Of a stretch of 64,000 nucleotides of DNA, positions 57,494 through 64,000 are shown in pieces (position 1 is the first letter of the stretch; each line of letters starts with the position of its first letter). The notes beneath the pieces are model-generated. The model had not been told where the DNA came from, did not search any database, and worked only from the letters and a program-made list of their open reading frames with translations. Origin of the DNA: Marinobacter halophilus. Its GTDB lineage: Bacteria; Pseudomonadota; Gammaproteobacteria; Pseudomonadales; Oleiphilaceae. The stretch covers positions 372,001-436,000 of the forward strand of contig NZ_PXNN01000011.1 of NCBI RefSeq assembly GCF_003007685.1. Direction: 5' to 3'. The position numbers were made by a program, and so were the translations under genes.

Positions 57494-58207
57494 ATGAGCA
57501 CCGAGACAGAACAAACGCAGGCCAGTTCCATTACATCACCGCCAGCCATCATAACCCGCCAGCTCCGATTCTGCTGGCCGGGCCAGGCCAATGCGCCGTC
57601 ATTCCCGGACATTGAACTGAACCAGGGCGAGCATCTGTTCCTGCACGGCCCCAGCGGTACCGGCAAAAGCACCCTGCTCGGCTTGCTGGCGGGCATGCTG
57701 GCACCCGATTCCGGCTCCGTTGAATTATTGGGGCAAGCGCTCACCAACCTGAAACCCGGCGCCCGGGACCGCTTCCGGGCCAACCACATGGGCGTGATTT
57801 TTCAGCAGTTCAATCTGGTGCCCTACCTGAGCGCGCTGGCGAATGTGACCCTGCCCTGCCGCCTGTCTCCCATCCGCCGGGCGCGCACCGACTCAGGTCC
57901 TGATGCCGCCGCTGCGAATTTACTCAGGCAACTGGCCATCCCCGAAAGCCACTGGCACCAGGGCGTGACCAGGTTATCGATTGGCCAGCAGCAGCGAGTT
58001 GCTGCCGCCCGGGCACTGATTGGCGCCCCCGAAATCATTCTGGCCGACGAGCCCACGTCGGCGCTGGACGCCGACAACCGTGACCGGTTTCTGGATTTGC
58101 TGTTAACCCTGGCGGAACAACGCCGCTGTTCGGTGGTTTTTGTCAGCCACGATCGCGCGTTATCCAGTCATTTTCACCATCAACTGGCACTGGGAGGTGA
58201 GGCATGA
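57494..58207 (+). CDS. LolD/MacB-type ABC transporter ATPase of the zinc cluster
   Basis: 237 residues. Walker A GPSGTGKST, signature LSIGQQQRVAAARAL, Walker B ILADEPTSALD, H-loop VSHD. It overlaps the permease start by 4 bp (ATGA). With ZrgA and DUF3299 it resembles the zrg zinc-import cluster of Vibrio cholerae, in which a LolD-like ATPase takes part. Confidence 0.85.
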   Translation: MSTETEQTQASSITSPPAIITRQLRFCWPGQANAPSFPDIELNQGEHLFLHGPSGTGKSTLLGLLAGMLAPDSGSVELLGQALTNLKPGARDRFRANHMGVIFQQFNLVPYLSALANVTLPCRLSPIRRARTDSGPDAAAANLLRQLAIPESHWHQGVTRLSIGQQQRVAAARALIGAPEIILADEPTSALDADNRDRFLDLLLTLAEQRRCSVVFVSHDRALSSHFHHQLALGGEA

Positions 58208-59481
58208 GCAAAGTCCGCCTGGCGCTGTCACTGGCCACCGCCAGCCTGTGGTATCGCCGCCGGGTTCTGGCCCTGGTGTGCCTGACGCTGACCCTGAGCG
58301 TAACCCTGCTGCTCGGGATCCAGTATCTTCGCACTGAAATCCGACAGTCGTTCACCAACACCATCAGCGGTACCGACCTGATCGTCGGGGCCCGCAGCGG
58401 CCAGCTCAATCTCTTGTTGTACACGGTGTTCCATATCGGCGATGCCACCAACAACATCCGCTGGTCGACGTTTCAGGCCATGGAACAGGATCGCCGGATC
58501 GACTGGCTGATCCCCATCTCGCTCGGCGACAGTTACCGAGGCTACCGGGTAGTGAGCACTAACGATCAATTCCTGAAGCGGTTTCAGTACGGCAATAGCC
58601 AGGCCCTTGAACTGACCCGGGGCCAATGGTTTGACGATCTCTTTGACGTGGTACTGGGTGCCGGCGCGGCGCGGCAACTGAATCATCAGGTCGACGATAA
58701 CATCGTCCTGTCTCACGGCGGTGGTCGCACCAGCTTTTCCAACCACACCGACCTGCCCTTCCGGGTGTCTGGCGTGCTGGCCCCCACCGGCACGCCCGTG
58801 GATCAGGCGGTCTATATCAGCCTGGAGGCGATGGAGGCCATGCACGTGGGCTGGGAGTCTGGCGTTGCCATCCCCGGCCGAACCCTTTCTGCAGACCGGG
58901 CCCGGGCGCGGGCTTACACGCCCGACGCCATCACCGCCGCGTTTGTGGGCCTGAGCCAGCCGATTCTGACCTTTCAGGTACAACGGCAACTGAACCAGTC
59001 CCGGGAGGAGCCGCTGTCGGCAATCCTGCCAGGGGTTGCGCTGAGCGAATTATGGCGAATGATGGGGCAATTCGAAAAAGCCCTGCTTGGCATCAGCGCC
59101 TTTGTGGTAGTGACCAGCTTGATCGGGCTGATCGCCGTACTGCTTACCCTGCAGGCCCAGCGCCAACGGGAGGTGGCCGTGCTGCGCGCGACCGGAGCCT
59201 CACCGGCACTGATTGCCTCGCTCTACAGCTTTGAGTGTGTGGCCCTGGCGCTTGCCGCCTGTGCCTTCGCCCTGATTCTGGGTGCCGTAGCCATCGCCGG
59301 ACTCAGCCCCTGGCTGCTGGAACAATACGGCATTCAGATCAGCCTGCGCGCTCTGAATCAGCAGGAATGGCTGCTACTCGGCGCAGTACCGGTCGCGGCC
59401 TTGCTGGTCTCCCTGCTGCCCGCGATGGCTACCTGGTGGCGCAGCCGGAAACTGGGCTTTGGCCCAGGCGGCGAAATTTGA
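58204..59481 (+). CDS. FtsX/MacB-type ABC permease of the zinc cluster
   Basis: 425 residues: N-terminal membrane helix, a large periplasmic MacB-like domain (~45-285) and three C-terminal helices (FtsX domain). This topology is usual for mechanotransmission or lipoprotein systems rather than solute importers. It is the partner of the preceding ATPase. Confidence 0.85.
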   Translation: MSKVRLALSLATASLWYRRRVLALVCLTLTLSVTLLLGIQYLRTEIRQSFTNTISGTDLIVGARSGQLNLLLYTVFHIGDATNNIRWSTFQAMEQDRRIDWLIPISLGDSYRGYRVVSTNDQFLKRFQYGNSQALELTRGQWFDDLFDVVLGAGAARQLNHQVDDNIVLSHGGGRTSFSNHTDLPFRVSGVLAPTGTPVDQAVYISLEAMEAMHVGWESGVAIPGRTLSADRARARAYTPDAITAAFVGLSQPILTFQVQRQLNQSREEPLSAILPGVALSELWRMMGQFEKALLGISAFVVVTSLIGLIAVLLTLQAQRQREVAVLRATGASPALIASLYSFECVALALAACAFALILGAVAIAGLSPWLLEQYGIQISLRALNQQEWLLLGAVPVAALLVSLLPAMATWWRSRKLGFGPGGEI

Positions 59482-59600
59482 GCTGTTGCCAAGGGTGACA
59501 CACGTCACGGGGCGCCTCGCCATGACAAGGCGTTAAATTGACCGGTTTGGCGTCGGCACTTATAGTTACACACACTTAAATCACTGTTGTTGGGCCCGTC

Positions 59601-59807
59601 ATGGAACAGTCCGAAGTACAAGCATTAGCGGACAAGCTGGACAAGCTGATCCAGCACTGCCAAAAGCTGGAGAAAGATAATGCCCTGTTGCGATCGCTAC
59701 AGGACGACTGGAATCGGGAACGAGCCCAGCTAATGCACAAAAACGATCTTGCCAAAAACAAGATTGAAGCCATGATTGGCCGCCTCAGGGCGCTGGAGCA
59801 CCACTGA
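59601..59807 (+). CDS. TIGR02449 family coiled-coil protein
   Basis: 68 residues forming one long coiled coil (VQALADKLDKLIQHCQKLE...). It lies directly upstream of zapA (1-bp overlap), its usual place in pseudomonads. A ZapB-like division role has been suggested from this location; not proven. Confidence 0.85.
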   Translation: MEQSEVQALADKLDKLIQHCQKLEKDNALLRSLQDDWNRERAQLMHKNDLAKNKIEAMIGRLRALEHH

Positions 59808-60103
59808 TGTCACAGCAGTCAACCACCGTTGAAGTCAGAATTCTCGACAAGGAATACCTGGTGGCTTGCCCGCAGGAAGAGCAAGAGGCCCTGCTGCGCG
59901 CGGCCCGGCACCTGGACGGCAAGATGCGGGAAATCCGCTCAAGCGGCAAAGTGTTCGGCACCGAGCGCATTGCGGTGATGGCCGCGCTGAACATTGCTCA
60001 CCAGTTGCTGGAGCGTGACACCATGTCGGACGCCACCAGCAGCCTGCTCCGGGCGATGGACAACCGGCTCGACGACGCCCTTGGCGGGCCATCCGGTAAC
60101 TGA
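59807..60103 (+). CDS. zapA: Cell division protein ZapA
   Basis: 98 residues: VEVRILDKEYLVACP, RAARHLDGKMREIRS and TERIAVMAALNIAHQLL match the family. It bundles FtsZ protofilaments. It is followed by the 6S RNA gene, as in many gammaproteobacteria. Confidence 0.94.
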   Translation: MSQQSTTVEVRILDKEYLVACPQEEQEALLRAARHLDGKMREIRSSGKVFGTERIAVMAALNIAHQLLERDTMSDATSSLLRAMDNRLDDALGGPSGN

Positions 60104-60127
60104 TCAGCAAAGATTACCGAAAGGGGG

Positions 60128-60158
60128 TTGCAATCGGCCCCGTCACTGCCCGTATAAT
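60128..60158 (+). promoter_or_regulatory. Promoter of 6S RNA
   Basis: TTGCAA (60128-60133) and a perfect TATAAT (60153-60158) precede the RNA by about 7 nt. The spacer is long (19 nt). Confidence 0.6.
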
Positions 60159-60165
60159 GGATTCA

Positions 60166-60343
60166 ACTTCCTGGGCTGTTCGCTGGTCGGGTACGTCCTC
60201 GAGCCGATGCGCACTACCCAGGTGGCCACTTTAGGGCATTGTGAGCACGTCCCCCAATGGGGGAAAGCCTAATATGTCACAGCGGCCACCGACCTTGAAC
60301 TTTGGGTTCAAGGGCCACATCCGATAACGGCAGCCCGGGAAGC
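60166..60343 (+). ncRNA. ssrS: 6S RNA
   Basis: About 178 nt between zapA and the 5-formyl-THF cyclo-ligase gene, the standard location. The 5' TTCCTGGGCTG pairs with the 3' CAGCCCGGGAA to close the terminal stem. 6S RNA folds into a long hairpin with a central bubble that mimics an open promoter and traps sigma70 RNA polymerase in stationary phase. Ends are approximate, set by the TATAAT box and the closing stem. Confidence 0.87.
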
Positions 60344-60349
60344 TTTATT

Positions 60350-60985
60350 TTGAGTCAGTACCCCGCCCCTCAACCGTTTGAACCTCATCCAGACCAACTT
60401 CCCAGAAGCGAATTGCGAAAGCTTTTACGCCAGCAGCGCCGCGCTCTCTCCTTCGAACAACAGCAGCAGGCGTCGGAACAGCTCGCCCTGAATCTGTTGA
60501 AGCACCCGGATTTGCAACGCGCCCGCCACATTGGCATTTACCTGGCCAACGACGGTGAGATCGACCCGCAACTTTATATGGATCTTGGCCGACGTCGGGG
60601 TATTCAATTTTATTTGCCCATCCTGCACCCGATCTACCAGGGCAAACTGGTGTTCAGCCCCTATGATGACGGTGTTGAGCTGACCGCCAACCGCTTTGGC
60701 ATTCCCGAACCCCCGTTCCCGAGATCAAGACGCAGGCCGGCCTGGGCACTGGATGCGGTACTGTTTCCGTTGGTCGGTTTTGATGAACAGGGCGGAAGGC
60801 TGGGTATGGGCGGCGGTTTCTATGACCGGACGTTTGCGTTCAGCCGGATACGACCGTCGATGGCGCCGAAGTTGATCGGGCTGGCCCATGATTTTCAGAA
60901 GGTATTGTCACTGCCGATTGAGCCGTGGGATGTTCCACTGCATGGCGTGGTGACGGATGACGCCTGTTATCGATTCAGGCGCTGA
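60350..60985 (+). CDS. 5-formyltetrahydrofolate cyclo-ligase
   Basis: 211 residues. The catalytic motif GFDEQGGRLGMGGGFYDRTF is intact, as is the N-terminal LRKLLRQQRRALS. It converts 5-formyl-THF to methenyl-THF with ATP. I propose a TTG start at 60350, 8 nt after GGAAG. An upstream frame to 60302 would run into 6S RNA. An ATG start is not available near the usual N-terminus. Confidence 0.9.
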   Translation: MSQYPAPQPFEPHPDQLPRSELRKLLRQQRRALSFEQQQQASEQLALNLLKHPDLQRARHIGIYLANDGEIDPQLYMDLGRRRGIQFYLPILHPIYQGKLVFSPYDDGVELTANRFGIPEPPFPRSRRRPAWALDAVLFPLVGFDEQGGRLGMGGGFYDRTFAFSRIRPSMAPKLIGLAHDFQKVLSLPIEPWDVPLHGVVTDDACYRFRR

Positions 60986-61131
60986 TCGGCGGGCTGCATA
61001 AAGCTGGCGCTCGGAACCTGTCGGTCGGCACGCTTGTCTTCCGATGCCTGGATTGAGGTAAACCCGGTCACCACAAGGCCGGCAGCGAAGATCAGCACAA
61101 TGGCGCGAATGATATCCGGCTTGCTACCCAT
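60967..61131 (-). CDS. Small predicted membrane protein (54 aa)
   Basis: A 55-codon frame from an ATG at 61131: MGSKPDIIRA, one membrane helix (IVLIFAAGLVVTGF), then a polar tail. A weak AGGA lies 10 nt upstream. It overlaps the convergent 3' end of the cyclo-ligase gene by 19 bp. No family recognised. The hydrophobic segment with a charged flank makes it plausible, though not certain. Confidence 0.5.
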   Translation of the reverse strand: MGSKPDIIRAIVLIFAAGLVVTGFTSIQASEDKRADRQVPSASFMQPADQRLNR

Positions 61132-61276
61132 GAGACGTATTCCTACTTATTTTTGGAATCAATTAACTGGAAAATCAAGCGGCTACTCTTGACTCCGAGA
61201 ATTAGACAAAAGACTAACACGTAACTCGATTTTTACAATTTTTGACAGGTTACAGTTATGTAAACTTTGGGGGGCA

Positions 61277-61309
61277 TGGCCCGGCCGCCCCGAACGGACG
61301 GCCGGGCCA
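61277..61309 (-). terminator. GC-rich hairpin downstream of ilvA
   Basis: An 11-bp perfect stem (TGGCCCGGCCG / CGGCCGGGCCA) with an 11-nt loop lies 5 bp beyond the ilvA stop. A T-run is lacking, but the position and stability suggest termination. Confidence 0.6.
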
Positions 61310-61313
61310 CAGA

Positions 61314-62843
61314 TTACTTGCCGTTACCGGACCCCAGGAACAACCGATACGCCTCGTTATCCGTCATATTCTCATAGCGGAAGCCAACCTTCTCCAGCAT
61401 CCCCTCAAAGTCGGCAATCTCGTCATTATTCACCTGGGCGCCCAGCAGCACACGGCTGTAGGCGGCACCGTGGTTGCGGTAGTGGAACAGGGAGATGTTC
61501 CAGCGAGTACCGAGCGACATCAGGAATTTAAGCAAGGCGCCCGGGCGTTCCGGGAACTCGAACTGATAAACGACTTCGTTGGCCACTGATGGCGCATGAC
61601 CACCGACCATATGTCGGATGTGCTGCTTGGCCATGTCGCTGTCGGTCAGGTCGATCACCGAATAGCCGGTTTCACGAAGATCTCGCACCAGCTCTTCCCG
61701 GCCATGGCCACCAGCCTGGACCTGGATGCCCACAAAAATAGTCGCGCTCTCGGAATCGGAATAGCGGTAGTTGAATTCGGTAATGTTGCGCTTGTGCAAG
61801 GCATTAATGAAGGTCTTGAAGGCACCCGGGCGCTCAGGGATGGTTACTGCCAGGATGGCCTCGCGCTTCTCGCCAATCTCGGTGCGCTCAGAAACGTAGC
61901 GCAGCCGATCGAAGTTCATGTTGGCACCGCTGAGCGTGGCAATCAGATTTTCGTTCTCGATCTGTTCCCGCTCGATGTATTTCTTGATGCCCGCCACGCC
62001 CAGGGCGCCGGCCGGCTCGGCTATGGAACGGGTGTCTTCGAACACATCCTTGATGGCAGCGCAGATTTCGTCGGTGGACACGGTGATCACTTCATCCACG
62101 TGATCCTTGCAGATTTCCCAGGGGTAGGCGCCAATCTGCTTGACCGCCACGCCATCGGCAAAGATCCCCACTTCGTCCAGGATTACCCGCTCACCGGCTT
62201 TCAGCGCGGCCTGCAGACAGTTGGAATCTTCCGGCTCAACCCCGATCACCTTGATTTCTGGACGCAAATACTTGATGTACGCCGCCATACCGGCAATCAG
62301 GCCGCCACCGCCCACACAGATAAAGATGGCGTGAATGGGTCTGCTGAATTGCCACATAATTTCCATGGCAACGGTGCCTTGGCCGGCGATTACATCCGGA
62401 TCGTCGTAGGGCGGAATATAGGTGTAGCCGTGCTTTTTGACCAGCTCCTGGGCATGGGTTGCGGCTTCATCAAAGGCATCGCCTTTGAGGACCACCCGCG
62501 CACCATGATCCCGCACCGAGCGCACCTTGATCTCGGGAGTGGTCTGGGGCATCACGATCACGGCCTTGATGCCCAGTTTTTTGGCCGCCAGCGCCACACC
62601 CTGAGCATGGTTGCCGGCCGAGGCACATATCACCCCCTTGGCTTTCTGATCTTCCGACAACTGGGCAATTCGGTTGTAGGCACCGCGAATCTTGAAGGAG
62701 AACACAGGCTGAAGGTCTTCGCGCTTGAGCAGAATATTGTTGCCAAAGCGCTTGGACAGACTACGGGCCTCAGTCAGCGGTGTTTCGATGGCGACGTCAT
62801 AGACCCGCGCATCGAGTATCTTCTTGATATAGCGTTGCGGCAT
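61314..62843 (-). CDS. ilvA: Threonine ammonia-lyase, biosynthetic
   Basis: 509 residues: PLP domain (Lys51 in FSFKIRGAYN, phosphate loop VGGGGLIAG) and two C-terminal ACT-like regulatory repeats (~330-500) for isoleucine feedback. It deaminates threonine to 2-oxobutanoate for isoleucine synthesis. The frame upstream of 62843 continues antisense through rpiA and is not coding; the ATG at 62843 (MPQRYIKKIL) is the family start. Confidence 0.95.
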   Translation of the reverse strand: MPQRYIKKILDARVYDVAIETPLTEARSLSKRFGNNILLKREDLQPVFSFKIRGAYNRIAQLSEDQKAKGVICASAGNHAQGVALAAKKLGIKAVIVMPQTTPEIKVRSVRDHGARVVLKGDAFDEAATHAQELVKKHGYTYIPPYDDPDVIAGQGTVAMEIMWQFSRPIHAIFICVGGGGLIAGMAAYIKYLRPEIKVIGVEPEDSNCLQAALKAGERVILDEVGIFADGVAVKQIGAYPWEICKDHVDEVITVSTDEICAAIKDVFEDTRSIAEPAGALGVAGIKKYIEREQIENENLIATLSGANMNFDRLRYVSERTEIGEKREAILAVTIPERPGAFKTFINALHKRNITEFNYRYSDSESATIFVGIQVQAGGHGREELVRDLRETGYSVIDLTDSDMAKQHIRHMVGGHAPSVANEVVYQFEFPERPGALLKFLMSLGTRWNISLFHYRNHGAAYSRVLLGAQVNNDEIADFEGMLEKVGFRYENMTDNEAYRLFLGSGNGK

Positions 62844-62975
62844 GATGGTTCCGGTTGCTGGTGTCGGTTTAAGAAAAACCCACAGTGTAGAAAGTTTGCA
62901 CGGCAGCCGTCTATAAGCAGAGACCTTGCAGGCGTATAATGTCTGAAAATTCCATCCGATTCCCCGGAGCCCAGC

Positions 62976-63647
62976 ATGACCCAGGACGAACTCAAACAAG
63001 CCGTTGCCAAAGCTGCGGTGGACTACATAGCCCCCAAACTGGAGCGCAGCAGCATTGTCGGCGTGGGCACGGGCAGCACCGCCAACTTCTTCATCGACTA
63101 TCTGGCTCAATATAAAGACGATTTCGGCGGAGCCGTGGCCAGTTCCGAGGCAACCGCAGAGCGACTGAAGAAACACGGCATTCAGGTCTATGACCTGAAC
63201 AGCATCAGCGAAATGGAGTTCTATGTAGACGGTGCCGATGAAACCAATGAGCATCTGGAGCTGATTAAAGGCGGCGGTGGCGCTCTGACCCGGGAAAAAA
63301 TCGTCGCCGCGGTGGCGAAAACTTTTATCTGTATCGCCGATGAGTCCAAGCAAGTAGGCATTCTTGGTGACTTCCCGCTGCCGGTGGAAGTCATCCCCAT
63401 GGCCCGCAGCCATGTCGGCCGCGAGATCGTCAAACTGGGCGGCGACCCGGTGTATCGGGACGGCGTCACCACGGACAACGGCAACATCATCATCGACATA
63501 CACCACCTGGACATCTCCCGCCCTGTCCAGGTAGAAGAACAGCTCAACAACATCGTCGGCGTGGTCACTAACGGCCTGTTCGCCCGCCGCCCTGCCGATC
63601 TGTTGCTGCTGGGCACCAGCGAAGGCGTCAAGACCATCTCCCGCTAA
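62976..63647 (+). CDS. rpiA: Ribose-5-phosphate isomerase A
   Basis: 223 residues. [36 protein letters not shown] and the late [14 protein letters not shown] are RpiA signatures. It interconverts ribose-5-phosphate and ribulose-5-phosphate. It is divergent from ilvA, a common pairing, with 132 bp between them, and is followed by a strong terminator. Confidence 0.96.
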   Translation: MTQDELKQAVAKAAVDYIAPKLERSSIVGVGTGSTANFFIDYLAQYKDDFGGAVASSEATAERLKKHGIQVYDLNSISEMEFYVDGADETNEHLELIKGGGGALTREKIVAAVAKTFICIADESKQVGILGDFPLPVEVIPMARSHVGREIVKLGGDPVYRDGVTTDNGNIIIDIHHLDISRPVQVEEQLNNIVGVVTNGLFARRPADLLLLGTSEGVKTISR

Positions 63648-63676
63648 GACGTCTGACCAACACCGGAGTCCGACGG

Positions 63677-63706
63677 AAAAGCTGGCCATCCAGGCCAGCT
63701 TTTTTT
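63677..63706 (+). terminator. Rho-independent terminator of rpiA
   Basis: An 11-bp stem (AAAAGCTGGCC / GGCCAGCTTTT) with an ATCCA loop and a T-run. Strong classic form. Confidence 0.92.
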
Positions 63707-63724
63707 ATTGCCCTACAAAACCAA

Positions 63725-63742
63725 ACCAAGCGCTTGCTTGGT
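63725..63742 (+). promoter_or_regulatory. Inverted repeat upstream of the acyl-CoA dehydrogenase gene
   Basis: ACCAAGC-GCTT-GCTTGGT: perfect 7-bp arms, 4-nt spacer, 54 nt before the GTG start. It resembles TetR-family operators that often control fatty acid degradation genes (inference). Confidence 0.5.
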
Positions 63743-63796
63743 ACCGGAATTTGCGCGACACTCTGGCCATCTTCCAGAAATAGAGGGGACCCCACT

Positions 63797-64000
63797 GTGT
63801 CCGATTACTTCAACGAAACCCACGAGCAGGTTCGCCAAACCGCCCGCAAATTCATCGAAACCCACGTGCGCCCTTATATAGACGACTGGGAAGAAGCCGG
63901 CGAATTTCCCCGGGAAATCTACAAGCTCGCAGGCGATGCCGGCCTGCTGGGGCTCGGCTTTCCCGATGCGCTGGGCGGCATCGGTGAAGGCGATATCTTT
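63797..64000 (+). CDS. Acyl-CoA dehydrogenase, N-terminal part (3' end outside window)
   Basis: 68 residues from a GTG start, MSDYFNETHEQVRQTARKF, then GLLGLGFPDALGG, typical of the helical N-terminal domain of acyl-CoA dehydrogenases. GAGGGG lies upstream. These enzymes carry out the FAD-dependent first step of beta-oxidation or of branched-chain acyl-CoA breakdown. Chain length cannot be assessed from the fragment. Confidence 0.85.
   Translation, partial: MSDYFNETHEQVRQTARKFIETHVRPYIDDWEEAGEFPREIYKLAGDAGLLGLGFPDALGGIGEGDIF

Noticed and set aside
62844..63689. N-terminal extension of ilvA by 282 codons
   Set aside because: The extension is antisense to rpiA, has no similarity to the threonine deaminase family, and the normal N-terminus (MPQRYIKKIL) begins at 62843.

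Overview
The window looks like a chromosomal segment of a marine gammaproteobacterium, most probably Marinobacter or a close relative. This is inferred from gene content: a WS/DGAT wax-ester acyltransferase, a Pseudomonas-type exa/ped/pqq alcohol-oxidation region, the ubiEJB-hisIE-tatABC block, and zapA-6S RNA-formyltetrahydrofolate cyclo-ligase order. Gene density is high, both strands are used, and no insertion sequence, tRNA, prophage or CRISPR array was seen.

Layout. 1-8 kb: the end of a cation exchanger, a SorAB-type sulfite dehydrogenase pair, methionine sulfoxide reductases (msrA-msrB), a chromate transporter, a metallophosphoesterase, a bacterial CarS-family membrane protein, fumarase C and a small hypothetical gene. 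8-40 kb: one nearly continuous PQQ-dependent alcohol oxidation region. It holds ercS-ercA, pqqABCDE plus an S9 peptidase (pqqH), a NosR-like flavin/iron-sulfur membrane protein divergent from pqqA, an aldehyde dehydrogenase (exaC), two quinoprotein alcohol dehydrogenases, a cytochrome c550 (pedF), a XoxJ/MxaJ-like binding protein, a pentapeptide-repeat protein, two LuxR-type response regulators, three histidine kinases, the four-gene 'PQQ system' ABC cluster, a second NitT/TauT-like ABC transporter, and a nosP-nahK pair. 40-45 kb: porin, wax-ester synthase-like protein, alpha/beta hydrolase, FFLEELY-type protein and a PHA-system protein. 45-56 kb: housekeeping genes (ubiE, ubiJ, ubiB, hisI, hisE, tatA, tatB, tatC, rsmE, ubiI, ubiH, pepP, ygfB-like). 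56-60 kb: a probable Zur-controlled zinc-uptake cluster (ZrgA/DUF2796, DUF3299, LolCDE-like ABC). 60-64 kb: TIGR02449 protein, zapA, 6S RNA, 5-formyl-THF cyclo-ligase, a 54-aa membrane protein, ilvA, rpiA and the start of an acyl-CoA dehydrogenase.

How the central region works together. The PqqA peptide (Glu15/Tyr19) is cross-linked by PqqE with PqqD, trimmed by a protease (PqqH is a candidate) and finished by PqqB and PqqC. PQQ loads two periplasmic dehydrogenases. One (21167-22942) carries the extra Asp of lanthanide enzymes (WDYDG) and the other (24919-26775) has Ser there (WDFSG), as in calcium enzymes. Electrons should pass to cytochrome PedF, and aldehydes to ExaC in the cytoplasm. A lanthanide/calcium switch is therefore likely. 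The promoters share short elements: CTTGGTAGTA upstream of exaC, pedH and pedF, a GGGAA-N3-TTCCC-type dyad upstream of pqqA, pedH and exaA, and a GTACTTTGG element upstream of the NosR-like gene and of the response regulator at 35924. I found these by eye; none has been tested.
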